Below, in pieces: positions 27,201 through 38,335 of a stretch of 64,000 nucleotides of DNA; position 1 is the first letter of the stretch; each line of letters starts with the position of its first letter. The stretch is from Eopsaltria australis. Taxonomy: Eukaryota; Chordata; Aves; Passeriformes; Petroicidae. Location: NCBI GenBank assembly GCA_034509425.1, contig JAVTVJ010000068.1, forward strand, positions 1,798,001 through 1,862,000, read 5' to 3'. The notes under the pieces were generated by a model. The model was not told where the DNA came from, made no database searches, and was given only the letters and a program-made list of their open reading frames with translations. The translations under genes and the position numbers were made by a program.

Positions 27201-29029
27201 GACATTTGGGTGAAAAGCATAGCACTACATTTTGAAGTAGTGTTTTGATTCTCCCTGTTATTCACTTTTTTGAAATATATAAACAACTTCAAAGTCGATT
27301 TATCCTTAGGCTATGTTAAAGAAAAAAAAAAAAAGAAAAAGATGCAGCAATACTTATATTTGGAATCAGTTGAACCCTAATTTAGCTGTTCCAGTGTTTG
27401 GTTACTTTAAGAAATAGACTTGTAAGTAGTCATCAGAGCTAACAGATCTCAAAACTCCAATTATCCTTCCTTTAATCCATATGGCGCACCTGTGTACTGA
27501 GCATAGGTGAAAGGAAATGGTAAGAAATTGGACTTCCTGCATTGAAGAGGTTTGATGGAAACTTCCTTGTCCAGAGTAGAGCACTCGATGCCTTGGCAAA
27601 CAAGTGCTGAGGATTTCATTGTAGGGGTGATGATGGAAGTCAGTGTTACAGGCCAAAAAGGAACAGAAATGCAGAGGAACTGCTCAGAAATAGGATGAAC
27701 AAGTGGAGTTTGTGGGCATGTAGTACATGCTTTCCAAACTGTGATGGATGTAGGCTTCTCTCTCGTTACAGATGAAATAATGAAAAATTCATAAGGACAA
27801 GAAACTCATTTTCTGGGACAGTAGAGGTGCAATTAGATTAATATTCAGAAGATTGCAGTCCCCACCTGGGATTTGAACTCTGGATTAGAAGATTAAAACT
27901 GGATCACCATATGCTGCTCAATCTCTGTGTGTAATTTGGTATTTTTTTCCTCTAAATAATTAATTAGATAATGCTCCCTGTCAAGTAATCAGTTTGTGGT
28001 TCACTCAAGGAGAAGTAATATAAAGTCCATCAAACCAGAGAGGATTTTATGAGTACAACCATGATTAAAGTTTCAAACTCTAAATGAGGACTTCTTAATT
28101 ATGCTGTTCGACTGCAGAGGGAGAAACATTTAGTGCATTGAAAGATTACAGAAGTCACCTCCATTTTCCTGGATTTCATCTCAGAGCAGAACAAGAAGAA
28201 AATTCACATCTTCATCTTAGAAAAGTGAGTTTGACAAGCCTTGTGGAGTTATGAGTGGCAGACCTGAAAGCACAAGAGGCAAATCAGTCAAAATATTTTT
28301 TTAAAAAAAACTCTCTCTCCTAGTTTTGATGACACCATTTCCTTGAATGCAGGGTTCTGTTAGGTATTTTTGCAGTCATCTTGTAACATTTATTGTGGTT
28401 CAGCTGAAATGATACAGAACAAAGTGAAGTCAGCACCTTTGCCTCTGATAAATAACTTGAAAATTGTCAGTACAGGTGGCTGTAAGGACAGGGAGATGCA
28501 CCTGCTTTCCATCCCTGAATACTGCGGTTAGCAGTGGTCATCCACATGCCAGAGTAGAGTGTTTTCTGTGGTCATCTCGTGGTGACACTGAAGAAGGCAC
28601 AAGGTAGTGTGGGCAAGGAAGGATTTGGTTGATTTGGTTATCAAATATTTTCTATGCTCTCTGCTTCATGGTGGAACCTGCAATTTTAAGAGAGTGTTAT
28701 TCTAGAGGAGACAGGTGTATGTGACCAGCATTGAACTCCTTTCTATAGTGTTTAATTAATTAATGCTTAAAGTTTGGCTGGAAATGTTAAAGAATTAGTT
28801 TGCTTTTTTTTTTCTAGAAGAACAGGAAGTTGCCCCTTATTTTTAAAGTTTTATACCAAGAAAGCATTTCTAAGGAAACATATGAATATCAAGCTGGTTC
28901 TCTTTCCATCTTACCTGGAGGAGGAAGAGATAAGGAATAGGAATTCTATGTCCTCTTCTGATAATAAAATTCTGTATCTTCAATAAGCAAGAGTAAGCAA
29001 CTGTCATTATATTGACTGAAAAGTAAACA

Positions 29030-29035
29030 TTTATT
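29030..29035 (-). terminator. candidate AATAAA polyadenylation signal
   Basis: TTTATT on the plus strand reads AATAAA on the minus strand. It is the first canonical signal I see after the stop codon at 29828, about 790 bp downstream in the gene's direction. The intervening 3' UTR would contain a CR1 ORF2 fragment. Assignment rests on position only. Confidence 0.3.
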
Positions 29036-29404
29036 ATGGTGTGGATAAGTCCTATAAATGTAAACTTCCATGCAGTATGTATAGAAGCATGCTATATATA
29101 GAAGTGTATATACTGCCTTTACCGTACAGCAAATACAGAACTCTTCATTATATAAGCAGCCGTATACAACCAGATATGCTGCAGGCCACATGGGCTGCAG
29201 AGAAGCCCAACAAACTTGGTTCCTTTCTTTGATTCATTTGTACTTTTACTCAGTAAAGGAAAATGCTTTCTGCAAAAATCTGAGACTTTCAACAAGGAAA
29301 TCTAATTTAAACAATTTCTTTAAAAACCCCACAGTAATAATTGCAGTTTTAATTTAAAAAAAAAGACTCAAAAATCTGAAACCAAAGCAAGTATGAGGAG
29401 GTAA

Positions 29405-29720
29405 AATAGCAGAGTGGAGCTCACTGGGGATTAGTGTTGGGCCTAATACTCACTTCTGTATAAATGACCTAAAATAATAAGAGAAGAAAACCTACACATC
29501 AATCAAATTCACAGATGGTATCAAGAGGCTTCAAAGAAAGCAGAGACAACAGATAAACCTCCAAATAAACTAAAGAGTTTAGAGGAAAAAGGAGCATTCA
29601 AGGACAGGATGCAACTTTGATACATGTAAGGTTCTTTTGTGGATTAAGAGAAGGCTAAAAATGCAAATGTGTTCACAGAGGAACATGGACATTGATTTCA
29701 TCAGGAGACGGGGACAGTTT
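29405..29720 (+). mobile_element. CR1 LINE ORF2 fragment (reverse transcriptase region)
   Basis: The degenerate plus-strand reading matches the CR1 reverse transcriptase core. A GVLGP-like stretch is followed by an INDL-like element (TATAAATGACCTA), and about 55 bases later an FADDTK-like element (AATTCACAGATGGTATCAAG). The catalytic Asp pair is not intact and stops interrupt the frame. There is no 3' UTR tail, so this is an internal fragment. It would lie in the 3' UTR of the minus-strand gene. Confidence 0.65.
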
Positions 29721-29827
29721 CATATAACTGCACCTCACGTCCTGTAACCAGGGGCAATTAGTTTAAATTCTATTTAACAGCAGTTTTTGGTCTTATGAGC
29801 TCTGTGCCTGAGGTCTGCAGAGAAACT

Positions 29828-30282
29828 TCAGGATTTTGTTTTCAGATGCTGCTGGATTAAGACAGTGAAACTTTTTGAGTCTGTTGTTCCCAGTTTTGTC
29901 AGTACTTGTGTTTTAGCAGGATGAGGTTTGGCTGGTGTTATATTTTGACGTTGGTGGAAGACTCGCCCTTTACCAAAGCTTAACTGAATCAAAGTGAAAC
30001 TTGTTGAATTTGCATCCATATTTGATGTGGTGGGTCTGTATGTGGCTAAAAGTATCTTTATCCACCCGTGTGTGATGTTTGTTTCCATGTCCGCAACATA
30101 ACCTCCTTGTTTTGATTTGGCACACATAGGGCTGGTTGGAAAAGTCATATTTAGCACAAGGCTGTAAAACTGTATGAATTTGTTATCCTTGGATAAAGGA
30201 CAAGCAAATAATATTCTGCCAGATGAGCAGGTAGCCAAGAAACAGATGACCAAACTGATTTCTGGGTAGAAAAGGACATTGC
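29828..30282 (-). CDS. terminal coding exon of unnamed minus-strand gene
   Basis: This is the last of four phase-matched exons. The acceptor (GTGCATTTTTTCAG, ending at 30283) is strong. The first two bases complete a codon begun in the exon at 42983-43236, and the frame then runs 150 residues to a TGA at 29828-29830. The joined reading begins GNVLFYPEISLV. The encoded part has a hydrophobic start, two N-X-S/T sites and a Lys/Gln-rich tail, with no transmembrane segment that I can assert. The G-N-V-L-F-Y-P stretch faintly recalls the 'YPxG' motif of FAM194 (ERICH6-type) domains, but the Gly after YP is absent, so I give this little weight. An alternative acceptor (CCTTTTCTACCCAG) lies 21 bases inside the exon and keeps the frame. 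Function unknown. Confidence 0.5.
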
Positions 30283-30365
30283 CTGAAAAAATGCACTAGT
30301 TCTTATTAAAGGAAAAGGACTATTTTACACGCAGCCTTTCTTTGATTACCAGAGAAAGGCAGATG

Positions 30366-30597
30366 TTACTTGGCTGCAGGGACAGGAAGAGATGAGACGT
30401 TAGCAAAACTCTGGAGTCTCTGCGACCACCAAACATATCCAAAAAAGTGGTGGAAAAACTGAGGCAGTGATTCAGATATTGCTATTTTTTTATTTGATTT
30501 TCTGCATAACTTTGTTTCATGCACTGACTGAATAATGTGATTTTTTTCTTTTTGGACAAAAGTTGGCAAATTTTTATGTGCTTCTATTTCTGTGGTT
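30366..30597 (-). other. exon-like open stretch, phase does not fit
   Basis: On the minus strand a very strong acceptor (TTTATTGTTTTATTTTTCAG) precedes GGAACCACAG, and the frame stays open for about 76 codons. A possible donor (CCAA|GTAACA) lies near 30363. In this frame the exon would enter at phase 0 and leave at phase 2. The neighbouring exons need phase 1 on both sides, and the other frames hit stops at once. Either it is not part of the gene, it belongs to an alternative transcript, or a one-base error in one of its several homopolymers hides the true frame. Confidence 0.2.
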
Positions 30598-30845
30598 CCC
30601 TGAAAAATAAAACAATAAACCAATGCATCTGCAAAGGTAGCTTCATGTGTCAGAAACTTGGGATATATTTTAGTGGGAATATGGAGGAAATCAGGCTGTG
30701 AAATGAAGCTGCTTATAGTCTAAGATTATTGTCATCCTCCCAGGTAAGAGTGTGCACATTACTATATGATAATGTCCAAGTCTGTGAGCAGCCACTGCAG
30801 TGGCCGTGTGAAGTTGGATAGTTATTTAGGAAATAATTAGGGTTA

Positions 30846-30900
30846 TGATGATGATGATTATTATTATTATTTGTAGTAATATTAGTAGTAGTAGTATCAC
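30846..30900 (+). repeat. GAT/TTA trinucleotide tract
   Basis: ATGATG repeats pass into TTATTA repeats and then AGTAGT repeats. It is an imperfect compound microsatellite. Confidence 0.8.
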
Positions 30901-31610
30901 TATAGTTATTAATTGTTATTATAGTTTATTTTTATTATTAGTTGACAAATAGTCAAAGCACTGTTGTTGCAGGAATGGATCCACCTTTGCATTTAACATG
31001 GTTATCTGCAGGGCTGGTGGAGGGGAAGGCAACTCTGGCAGCTATCTCTGAAGGGCTTGTGGTTCAGTTCTGCCTTCATTATCCCAAATTCATAAAGGTT
31101 TGAGGACCCCAAAATGGGACTGAGTAATTTCACACATTAAACCATAAATTTTGATCCTTACTCACTATTCCTTAAGCTAGCTCTTTAGACATACAGATTT
31201 TCATACTTCTCTTCACCGAAGTATTAAATATTTTGTTTCTGTGCACACAAATAGCTGTTAGAGCAGTGGTAAGAAACCAAGTCTCTATACTTCTGATCAA
31301 GTTTCCTAGTGACTGGTTAAAAGATTAGGCAGCTTCTCTCTAGTCCATTGATTTTTAATCGCTTTCTGCCCAGAAATATGACTGCAACAGAAACAGAGAG
31401 GAGCATCCTGAGCATAAAACCTACAGCAGGGTGGTTGGGTTAGCAAGTGAGAGCTGTACACAATTTAGTAATTTGGCTAAAATGGAAGCTCCTGCTTCCC
31501 TGTCACACAGGCAATGACTTTTCTCTGTGTTACACAGGGCTGAATACAATGTACAGCTGCAGTGCAGGAGATTACTCCAGGCTAGAAGTTCCAACCTGAT
31601 GCTAATCCTC

Positions 31611-31848
31611 ACAAAATCATTGAAGTTAGAAAAGACATTCAAGATCAAGTCAACCTGTAAGCCTAGCACTGCCAAGTCCACTATAAACCCTGTCCCTAAG
31701 TACCACATGTACACATTTTTTTTCAGTATCTTCAGGGCTGGTGACTCAACCACTTCCCCAGGCAAACTGTTTTGGGGCTTGACAAACCTTTTAATGAAGC
31801 ATTTTTTTTTTTTGTAATATGCAACCTAAACATCCCCTGGCATGACGT
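31611..31848 (-). mobile_element. CR1 LINE 3' end, minus orientation
   Basis: It starts at ACAAAATCATTGAAGTTAGAAAAGACATTCAAGATCAAGTC, the reversed 3' UTR of an older CR1 type. It continues through '...gtaccacatgtacac' and 'ggtgactcaaccacttccccaggcaaactgtttt' (reversed ORF2 C-terminus) to about 31848. A T run at 31801-31813 interrupts it. Confidence 0.85.
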
Positions 31849-34021
31849 AAAGCTAATTTAACAGTGACTCAGGTGTGGCTGCACGAGTGGTGGGCTCTCA
31901 GGCAGGTGTCTCTCAGTGAGCCCTGGAGTCTCTTTGCTCCCAACTCTTCCTGTTAAAAATCCAGTGGAAGGTGGCACTGTGCTAGCAGCCAAGCAACCAG
32001 GAAGGCAGACACTGCAATGGCTACTGCTGCAAAACCCGAATTCCTTAACACACCTAACCCATGGGTCTCTGACTTAAAGTGCAGATCATAGTGTAGAAGG
32101 GATGCTAAAAACCAGCGAGTTACTCAGGCAATGCTGTAGCAGAAGGAAGGTGAGGATAGCAGACCTCTCTACAATTGCATTTTTCTTGCTTTCCATTCTT
32201 CACAACAGTGGGACATCTGTATGGTGGGATGGAAATTTTCCCTGTTTCCAGGATGCCACTTTTTCCAATGCAAATAGTTGTTTTCCTCCTCAAAACACTT
32301 CTCTTATTCCATGTCCTCTGGGTGCTCTGTGCAGATTTCCCTGTAAGATGTCCATGCTCACCTCCCTCGTGATGGCAGGGAAGGAACATAGGCTGCTGAG
32401 GAGCCACAGAGGAGTGGGGCCAGTAGGATGGATGTGGCCCCACAAACTTTGTTCTCAGTGAGCACCCTGCATTTTTTGAAGCAGAGGTTATGAATGCTGG
32501 CCTTTTGTGTGTTTTCTGGAAATGACTGCTGTAGGACTCCCAGTTCACCACAGCGTTAGCAGGTCACAAGCGTAGACTTGCTGTACTCTTGCTTCTGCAC
32601 AGCATGAGTTCCTGCACAATGACCCTTATTTCTGCAAACCTCTATAAACGTTTGATTGTCCATTTTGAAGTGTACTTAATTTTGTAATAACTATAATTCC
32701 GTAACTTTATTTCATAATATGTTACAGAAGGAGTTTGACCAGTAGCTGGCTGTTTGAAGTAAAGCTTTAATGGCTGAGCTGTTGTTGAAATTATGGTTTC
32801 ACCTTTAGTGATAAAGGACCTCTGGATCTGCCAGCCTGAGTGATTTCATGTGCTTTTTTGGCCTACAGCTGTTAATAGATTTCAAAATCACTGTTTTGAT
32901 AAAATGCCTCAAGGAAGACTTTTTTATTGCAGATTCATTTTTCATATTTTGTTTTTCTCTGGTGATTGTAGCAAATCTAACTGGTTTCAATTTAATTAAA
33001 GTATCTTAACTTGGCAGAGCAACATAATAATAAGATGTAGGAGTTTTCAAATATAAAAAATGCAAATGCTTATTGTGAAAAAAAAATTATTTCAAGTGAA
33101 ATGACAGGCTTTTCTCATGTATTTAACCTAAGTTTCAAATCACTAACTAAGGGCTAACTATATTACATAATTAGGCAAAACCTGGAAGGTTCCAATTATT
33201 TTACTGGAGCTTGAAAATATATTTCATGCTTTCTAAACTGTTTTCTCAATATACTGGCTTCTTCTTATAAAATAGCAGCTGGGAGTAGAGAGCAGTGAAC
33301 CTATATTAAATCTGAGTTGAAATATATTCTTCAGAGATGTACTGCATTATTTTTAAATGATGCATTCATGGCAACACTACAATCTCACCAGAACTACTGG
33401 TTGTTCTAGGGCTTTCTGTGTTCTATGAAGTCACTACCTCTCAGTCTAAGTATATCACTCTTTTATTTGATCTCCATATAAAAGCTGTCTATATTTTTGG
33501 AATTACAGCTGTAAGCACCTTGACATAGAAGCATATATTCCATTTGTTTCAGAAGAATTATCTCCTTTTCCAAATGTTTTTTAAGAACCTCTTGCAAAGA
33601 GTGAACATGGAGTCAGCAGAAACTCCATCAAATGACGATGTCTTTGTCCTCTCAATGGGTGATGTGCTTGGGGGTGAGAGAAGGTTTTCAAAAGGTTTCA
33701 TGCTGTGTCAGTGTCTGAAAGTTCAGGTTCACAATAGCATTTCTCCTTGGTCTAGAAATCTCAGACAATCTCTTTGTTTTATCTGCTAGATCATCTCCAG
33801 CCTTGCTGAAACATCCTGAACATAAGGTAGTTACATAATTCTGGTTCTGAACTCTAAAGATGAGGTCTCCAAGAAGTATCAGATAATGGAAGAGAAGTAA
33901 TTTCATCTTTGGAAATGAAGAGGTTTTTTGGGTTTCTTTCAAAGTTCAAGTAGTTTTCAAGCTTTGTGTATCAAGTGCTGTATTTTATATATCTCTGTAT
34001 ATATCACACTTTACTGTGCAC

Positions 34022-34204
34022 GTGACCAAGCACTGGGACAGGTTGCCCAGAGAGGCTGTGCAGTCTCCCTCACTGGAGGTATTCCAGAACTGTCCAGATA
34101 CATTCTGTGCTCTGGGATGATGCTGCTTGAGCAGGGAGATGCTCAAGCATGATGACCTGATGACCCACTGTGGTCCCTTCTAACCTGACTGATTCTGTGA
34201 TTTT
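34022..34204 (+). mobile_element. CR1 LINE 3' end
   Basis: A truncated plus-strand copy with the diagnostic blocks CACTGGGACAGGTTGCCCAGAGAGGCTGTG, CTGGAGGTATTCCA and a GTGGTCCCTTCTAACCTGACTGATTCTGTGA tail. Confidence 0.93.
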
Positions 34205-35691
34205 TAACTTACGATGCTTGCTCAGTGTCATAAATATATTGAGCAACTCAGCTGAGCAAGGCAGAGCCACCTCAGAAAGGTTCCTAAAATAATGACATAA
34301 AAACAGTTCTATGTGCTGCATATTTTGAGGGGGTTGTTTGGTTAGTTTGACATAAGACAAGTTCAAAGATTACAATGAATAAGTGGTCAAACTTCAGCAG
34401 GAATTTAAATTTAACAGTAATCTCTCTCTCTCTTCTTCCTCAGTGACACTCCAGCTGGGACACTGCAGCTGCATGCAAATATCAAATATCTTCTTAGAGT
34501 GATTTGTGAAAAACTGGCCAGAAAAACCAGTAGACTGGCACTGATAGGCTTGATCTTTAAATTCTTGCTTTTCAAAATACTGCTGAATCTAGAGGGCCAT
34601 CAGAAAGAGTCATCATTGCTGAAGTATCAACTTTCCAATAAATTTTTAATTTATTCCAGAGAATGCTGAGGCAGAAATTTTGCCATAATGACAATTAAAG
34701 AGTTCTACTTTCCAACAATAATATTAAATGCAGAACACAAAGAGCAACTCAACAAGTTATAGCTGAAAGTGTTTTATCAGCAAAAGGCATTCAACACAAG
34801 AAACTATTGATTTGAAAAATGGGAATTGACTGACCTGTATGGTAAAAAGGTCCTGGAAAACATGAAAACTACAGCTCACAGAGAAAGAGAGAGCAGTTCT
34901 TCAGTGCTCTCTGTGCCTTTTCTTAAAAATATATTTGGGATGCCCTTCCTTCCACCACAATAGTGCTTGGTGCTATACAAATAGGGCTTTGTTGGGTTTT
35001 CAGGCTTTGTTCCAGGTTTGGTGGGGGGGTTTTGTTGTTTATTTGTTTGGGTTTTGGTGTTTTTTGGTACTATACTGCATAGAGATGCCTAAGCAATATT
35101 CCTATAGTGAGATATCTGGGCTTATACATTTGCATGTCTGGAATATTGTCTTGGCATTCTCACCTTTATGCAAAGGGAAGTGAAGCATTGGCTCAAATTT
35201 GACTCAGCTGCAAGAAAGGCAGTTTTATTTGTAAGTGAAATTAACTTAATATATGCACTCTGACATGTCTCAAGGCAAGTGAAACTCTTTGTTTTAGACA
35301 TATTTACATAATTTTCTATGCCTTTTGCATCTTGTTGTTATTCTACCTTGTATTTCTACATTTCCTGTATTTCAGAAAACACACAAATGGAAAAGGAAGC
35401 TAAAAAGCTTTTAAGAAAAGCTTTAAAAATCCTTTATTTGCATTCTGGAAAATGGCTCATTAATTACAGCTGGAAATATGAAATGTGAAAGGCTGCCAGT
35501 AGAGTTAGCTCAGGTTTGTGACAATTATCATTTTATGATTTGCATCATCTCAGTCTCCCAGTAGATTCCCTCCTGCTCACAGAATAAGTGAATAGTGAGT
35601 AAATGACTCCTTATAGTTGCCAGGTAGCTTGGAGCACAGTGTAGTGTACTAAAATTATGTTTAGTTTCCATATTCTTGGACCTAGTTTTAG

Positions 35692-35809
35692 GTTGCCTGC
35701 CTGGCATCAAAACTGTGAGATGAGTGACCCCACATTCGTACTCCTTGTTTTGTGTTTGAGGGTGATACGGCTGGAGCAGGTTGACATTACAGCTCCCATC
35801 CATCACACA
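35692..35809 (+). other. exon-like open stretch on the plus strand
   Basis: A strong acceptor (CATATTCTTGGACCTAGTTTTAG) and a strong donor (CACACA|GTAAGTACC) bound 118 nt. Exactly one frame is open: one base plus 39 codons, phase 2 in and phase 0 out. It contains the peptide VIRLEQVDITAPIHHT. No partner exon was found, and it lies inside the large intron of the minus-strand gene. It may be an antisense or non-coding exon, or chance. Confidence 0.2.
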
Positions 35810-38267
35810 GTAAGTACCATCTTCACAAGTCTTATTTGAGCAGAGTGAGGGGACAAGAGGTATGGAAAGGCAAAATTCCCACTAATGCTAACAACATTCT
35901 CACCTCTCTTAATGTAGGCAGGGGCCTGTTAGAATGGGAGACAAACCAACCCTATTCATGAGGAAGGTGGCTAAGTGGCAGGATGGAGTCATCAAAATGA
36001 GAGGGTAAGACAGACCCCAAATCCCTGAAGACCAAGTGGAAACATATTCTGTGCTTGGGAAGATATTGAATATTGAGGGCCAAAAATGTAGTAGAGGAAA
36101 AAATTAATGATGTTTTATCTAGTAGAAATAAATGCTTGCATCAATGAAAGAGAAATCTTTTATTCCAGTCTATACAGGTTGTCAATAATAACATATTCTC
36201 TCATTTTTATTGCTATTATTTAATAATTCTTAAGCAGGAACAGCTGCAGATGAGAGCAGTTGTTCCTTCCATGCCTACATTTTGTTATTTTGATCTTCTT
36301 TAGTTAAAAATATGAAATGTGAGTAGATCTGACACTATAATACATTGCTACATCATGCTAGTAACTTCATCATGGCAGGGCTGGGACCTGCAGAGTGCGC
36401 AGAAGTGTAAAGTCTCGATTTAGATAAATGAAGTACTTATGTGCAACAGTGCTTGCAACAATAATGTTATCTGAGAACGATAGCTAATGCATATGGTACA
36501 ATTTCTATGAAATGTATGAATCATCTGTCTTTTGGGGAATTCATTGTAACTTCCTTCTACTGATTCTGTGTTAATGTAGCAATATAATTTCTGTTTCTCG
36601 CCCATTTTTCTCAACAGAAAAAGAGCAGCAAACACCAGCATTTAATAATCACAGCCTTCAGAATACAACACGAGCTACAACAGTATACAAATAGGCTGGG
36701 AGCATGCAGAGTTACGGAGGAAAGAACAGCGTGTTCTTCAAAATCTGCAAGCACCCATTTGGAGGAATGCTGTGAAGGAGAACTGCCATGGAGGTAGGCA
36801 CCAGTCTGTGTGCCAAGGCTTGCTGTGGATTATTCTGGACCAATGGCTTCCCCAGCAGTAGATGCTATTGAGATTTCTCACACAGCTTTCATACTCCATC
36901 CTTTGGAAAAATCCTTGGAACGTGTTCTGGCTATCAGGGAGTGAAATTTTTGGGTGGGATGCTTGCCTGGTGTATAACAATCTGGGCAGAATGGATACCT
37001 TTGGATTGTTACAGTTCAACTAGCAATTGATTTTCTCTGGAGACAGGATTAGGGTTGCCAAGACAGTTTCTTGGCCCAGTTACCACTTACACTGTGGGCT
37101 CTCCCTGGAAAACCATGCAGGTGTATCTGGGGATGTCTTCAGTTAGCATAACGTGGGCTGACTGTATTGTTTGATCAGGTTTTGTGTGTGCCTTTCATTT
37201 GTTTATGCCTGCAAAGAAACCATATAGTCAGTTCCAGATTAAAACCTTATTGAAAAACTATGATTACTTGTTTTCTAGGAAAACTACAAAAATTATGAAT
37301 AACCCATTACATTTTCTTTTTCTGAAGGATATTTACTGATGTTTTGTTCAGATTGAACAAGGAAAACCTACTGCTTTTAATTTCTTATTTCACATCTACT
37401 ACGGTAATGGCTACCAAAGTAGAACAAGAGTGGCATAACCCAGGAATGCTTGGCATTGCAAAATCACAAGAGGGTTGAAATCTCAGCAACCTTTTCCCAT
37501 AAGAAAAATATAATAAATTTAAAATTAAATGAAGCATAGTGGAACAAAGAGTAAGTGTGGGTAGAAAAGAATTGATAGTGCTTGCTGTGGTGTAGCATTT
37601 TCTAGGTTGAACTGATTCAGATTTCAGAGAATGCTGAATGTAATTTGGGGATTTATGTTGTGAACTGCAAAGACTGAAGTCAGTGCAGTCCTTCTGTTGT
37701 TCCAGTGGTCTGTGAATTAGGAACTTGCTGGAGATCTGGATTAGCCTGGCTGCATGCAGAAAACATACTTGCATGTTCAAATCCTCAAGTCTCGTTCTCC
37801 CCTAGGCCCCATTGCCTGTTTAAGGATCATAATGACAAGAACCGCAAATAAGCCATGTTTTTCATGATGTTTAATTTTTTATATGTGGAAAACACTGGGG
37901 TGACTGAAAGGTTTGTGATTAAAGTCTTGGGTTGAATGTAACCAAGTTTCTCTCATCTCTAGTTAGACTAATCAGAGAGAATTCCTTTTTGTTTGTCACC
38001 TTTTATTGCTTGACTTTAGTGATAAATCAAAGCACACATTTGAGACAGTCTCTGCCATGCCACTACTTCTTGATAGCAGATTTAATTTCACTTTGGCAAG
38101 GAGATGCAGTGTGCCTAACATTGGTGCTGAAATCCCTCATGGTGTCAAAGACTGGAAAAGATTCTCTTCCCTATGCTTGCTGCCACATGCACAGATGTAG
38201 AAACACATCCTGGGGCAAAATCCTGAGCATGCTGAATCCAGCAGGGCCATTAAGGTTGGGATGGAAT

Positions 38268-38335
38268 AGCATATATATATATCTATATCTATATCTATGT
38301 ATCTATATAGATATATTTATATATCTCTATTACAG
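38268..38335 (+). repeat. AT / TATC-rich microsatellite
   Basis: (AT)n passes into CTATAT and CTATGTAT units. It is a compound imperfect microsatellite. Confidence 0.9.

Larger units (their letters stand above)
18836..29404. other. long non-genic stretch
   Basis: About 10.5 kb with no exon, RNA gene or transposon that I can support. Minor structure: a TATCAATTA-type tandem array at 22069-22114, a TTATTA-rich tract at 24231-24262 and a partial duplication of ATACTGAAGTAATTT near 25591-25627. Positions 25100-25330 and 26300-27100 are somewhat GC-richer without explanation. Confidence 0.45.

Noticed and set aside
32102..32551. Overlapping 119-codon (plus) and 143-codon (minus) frames
   Set aside because: Open on both strands because of a locally GC-richer composition; no splice signals or recognisable protein.
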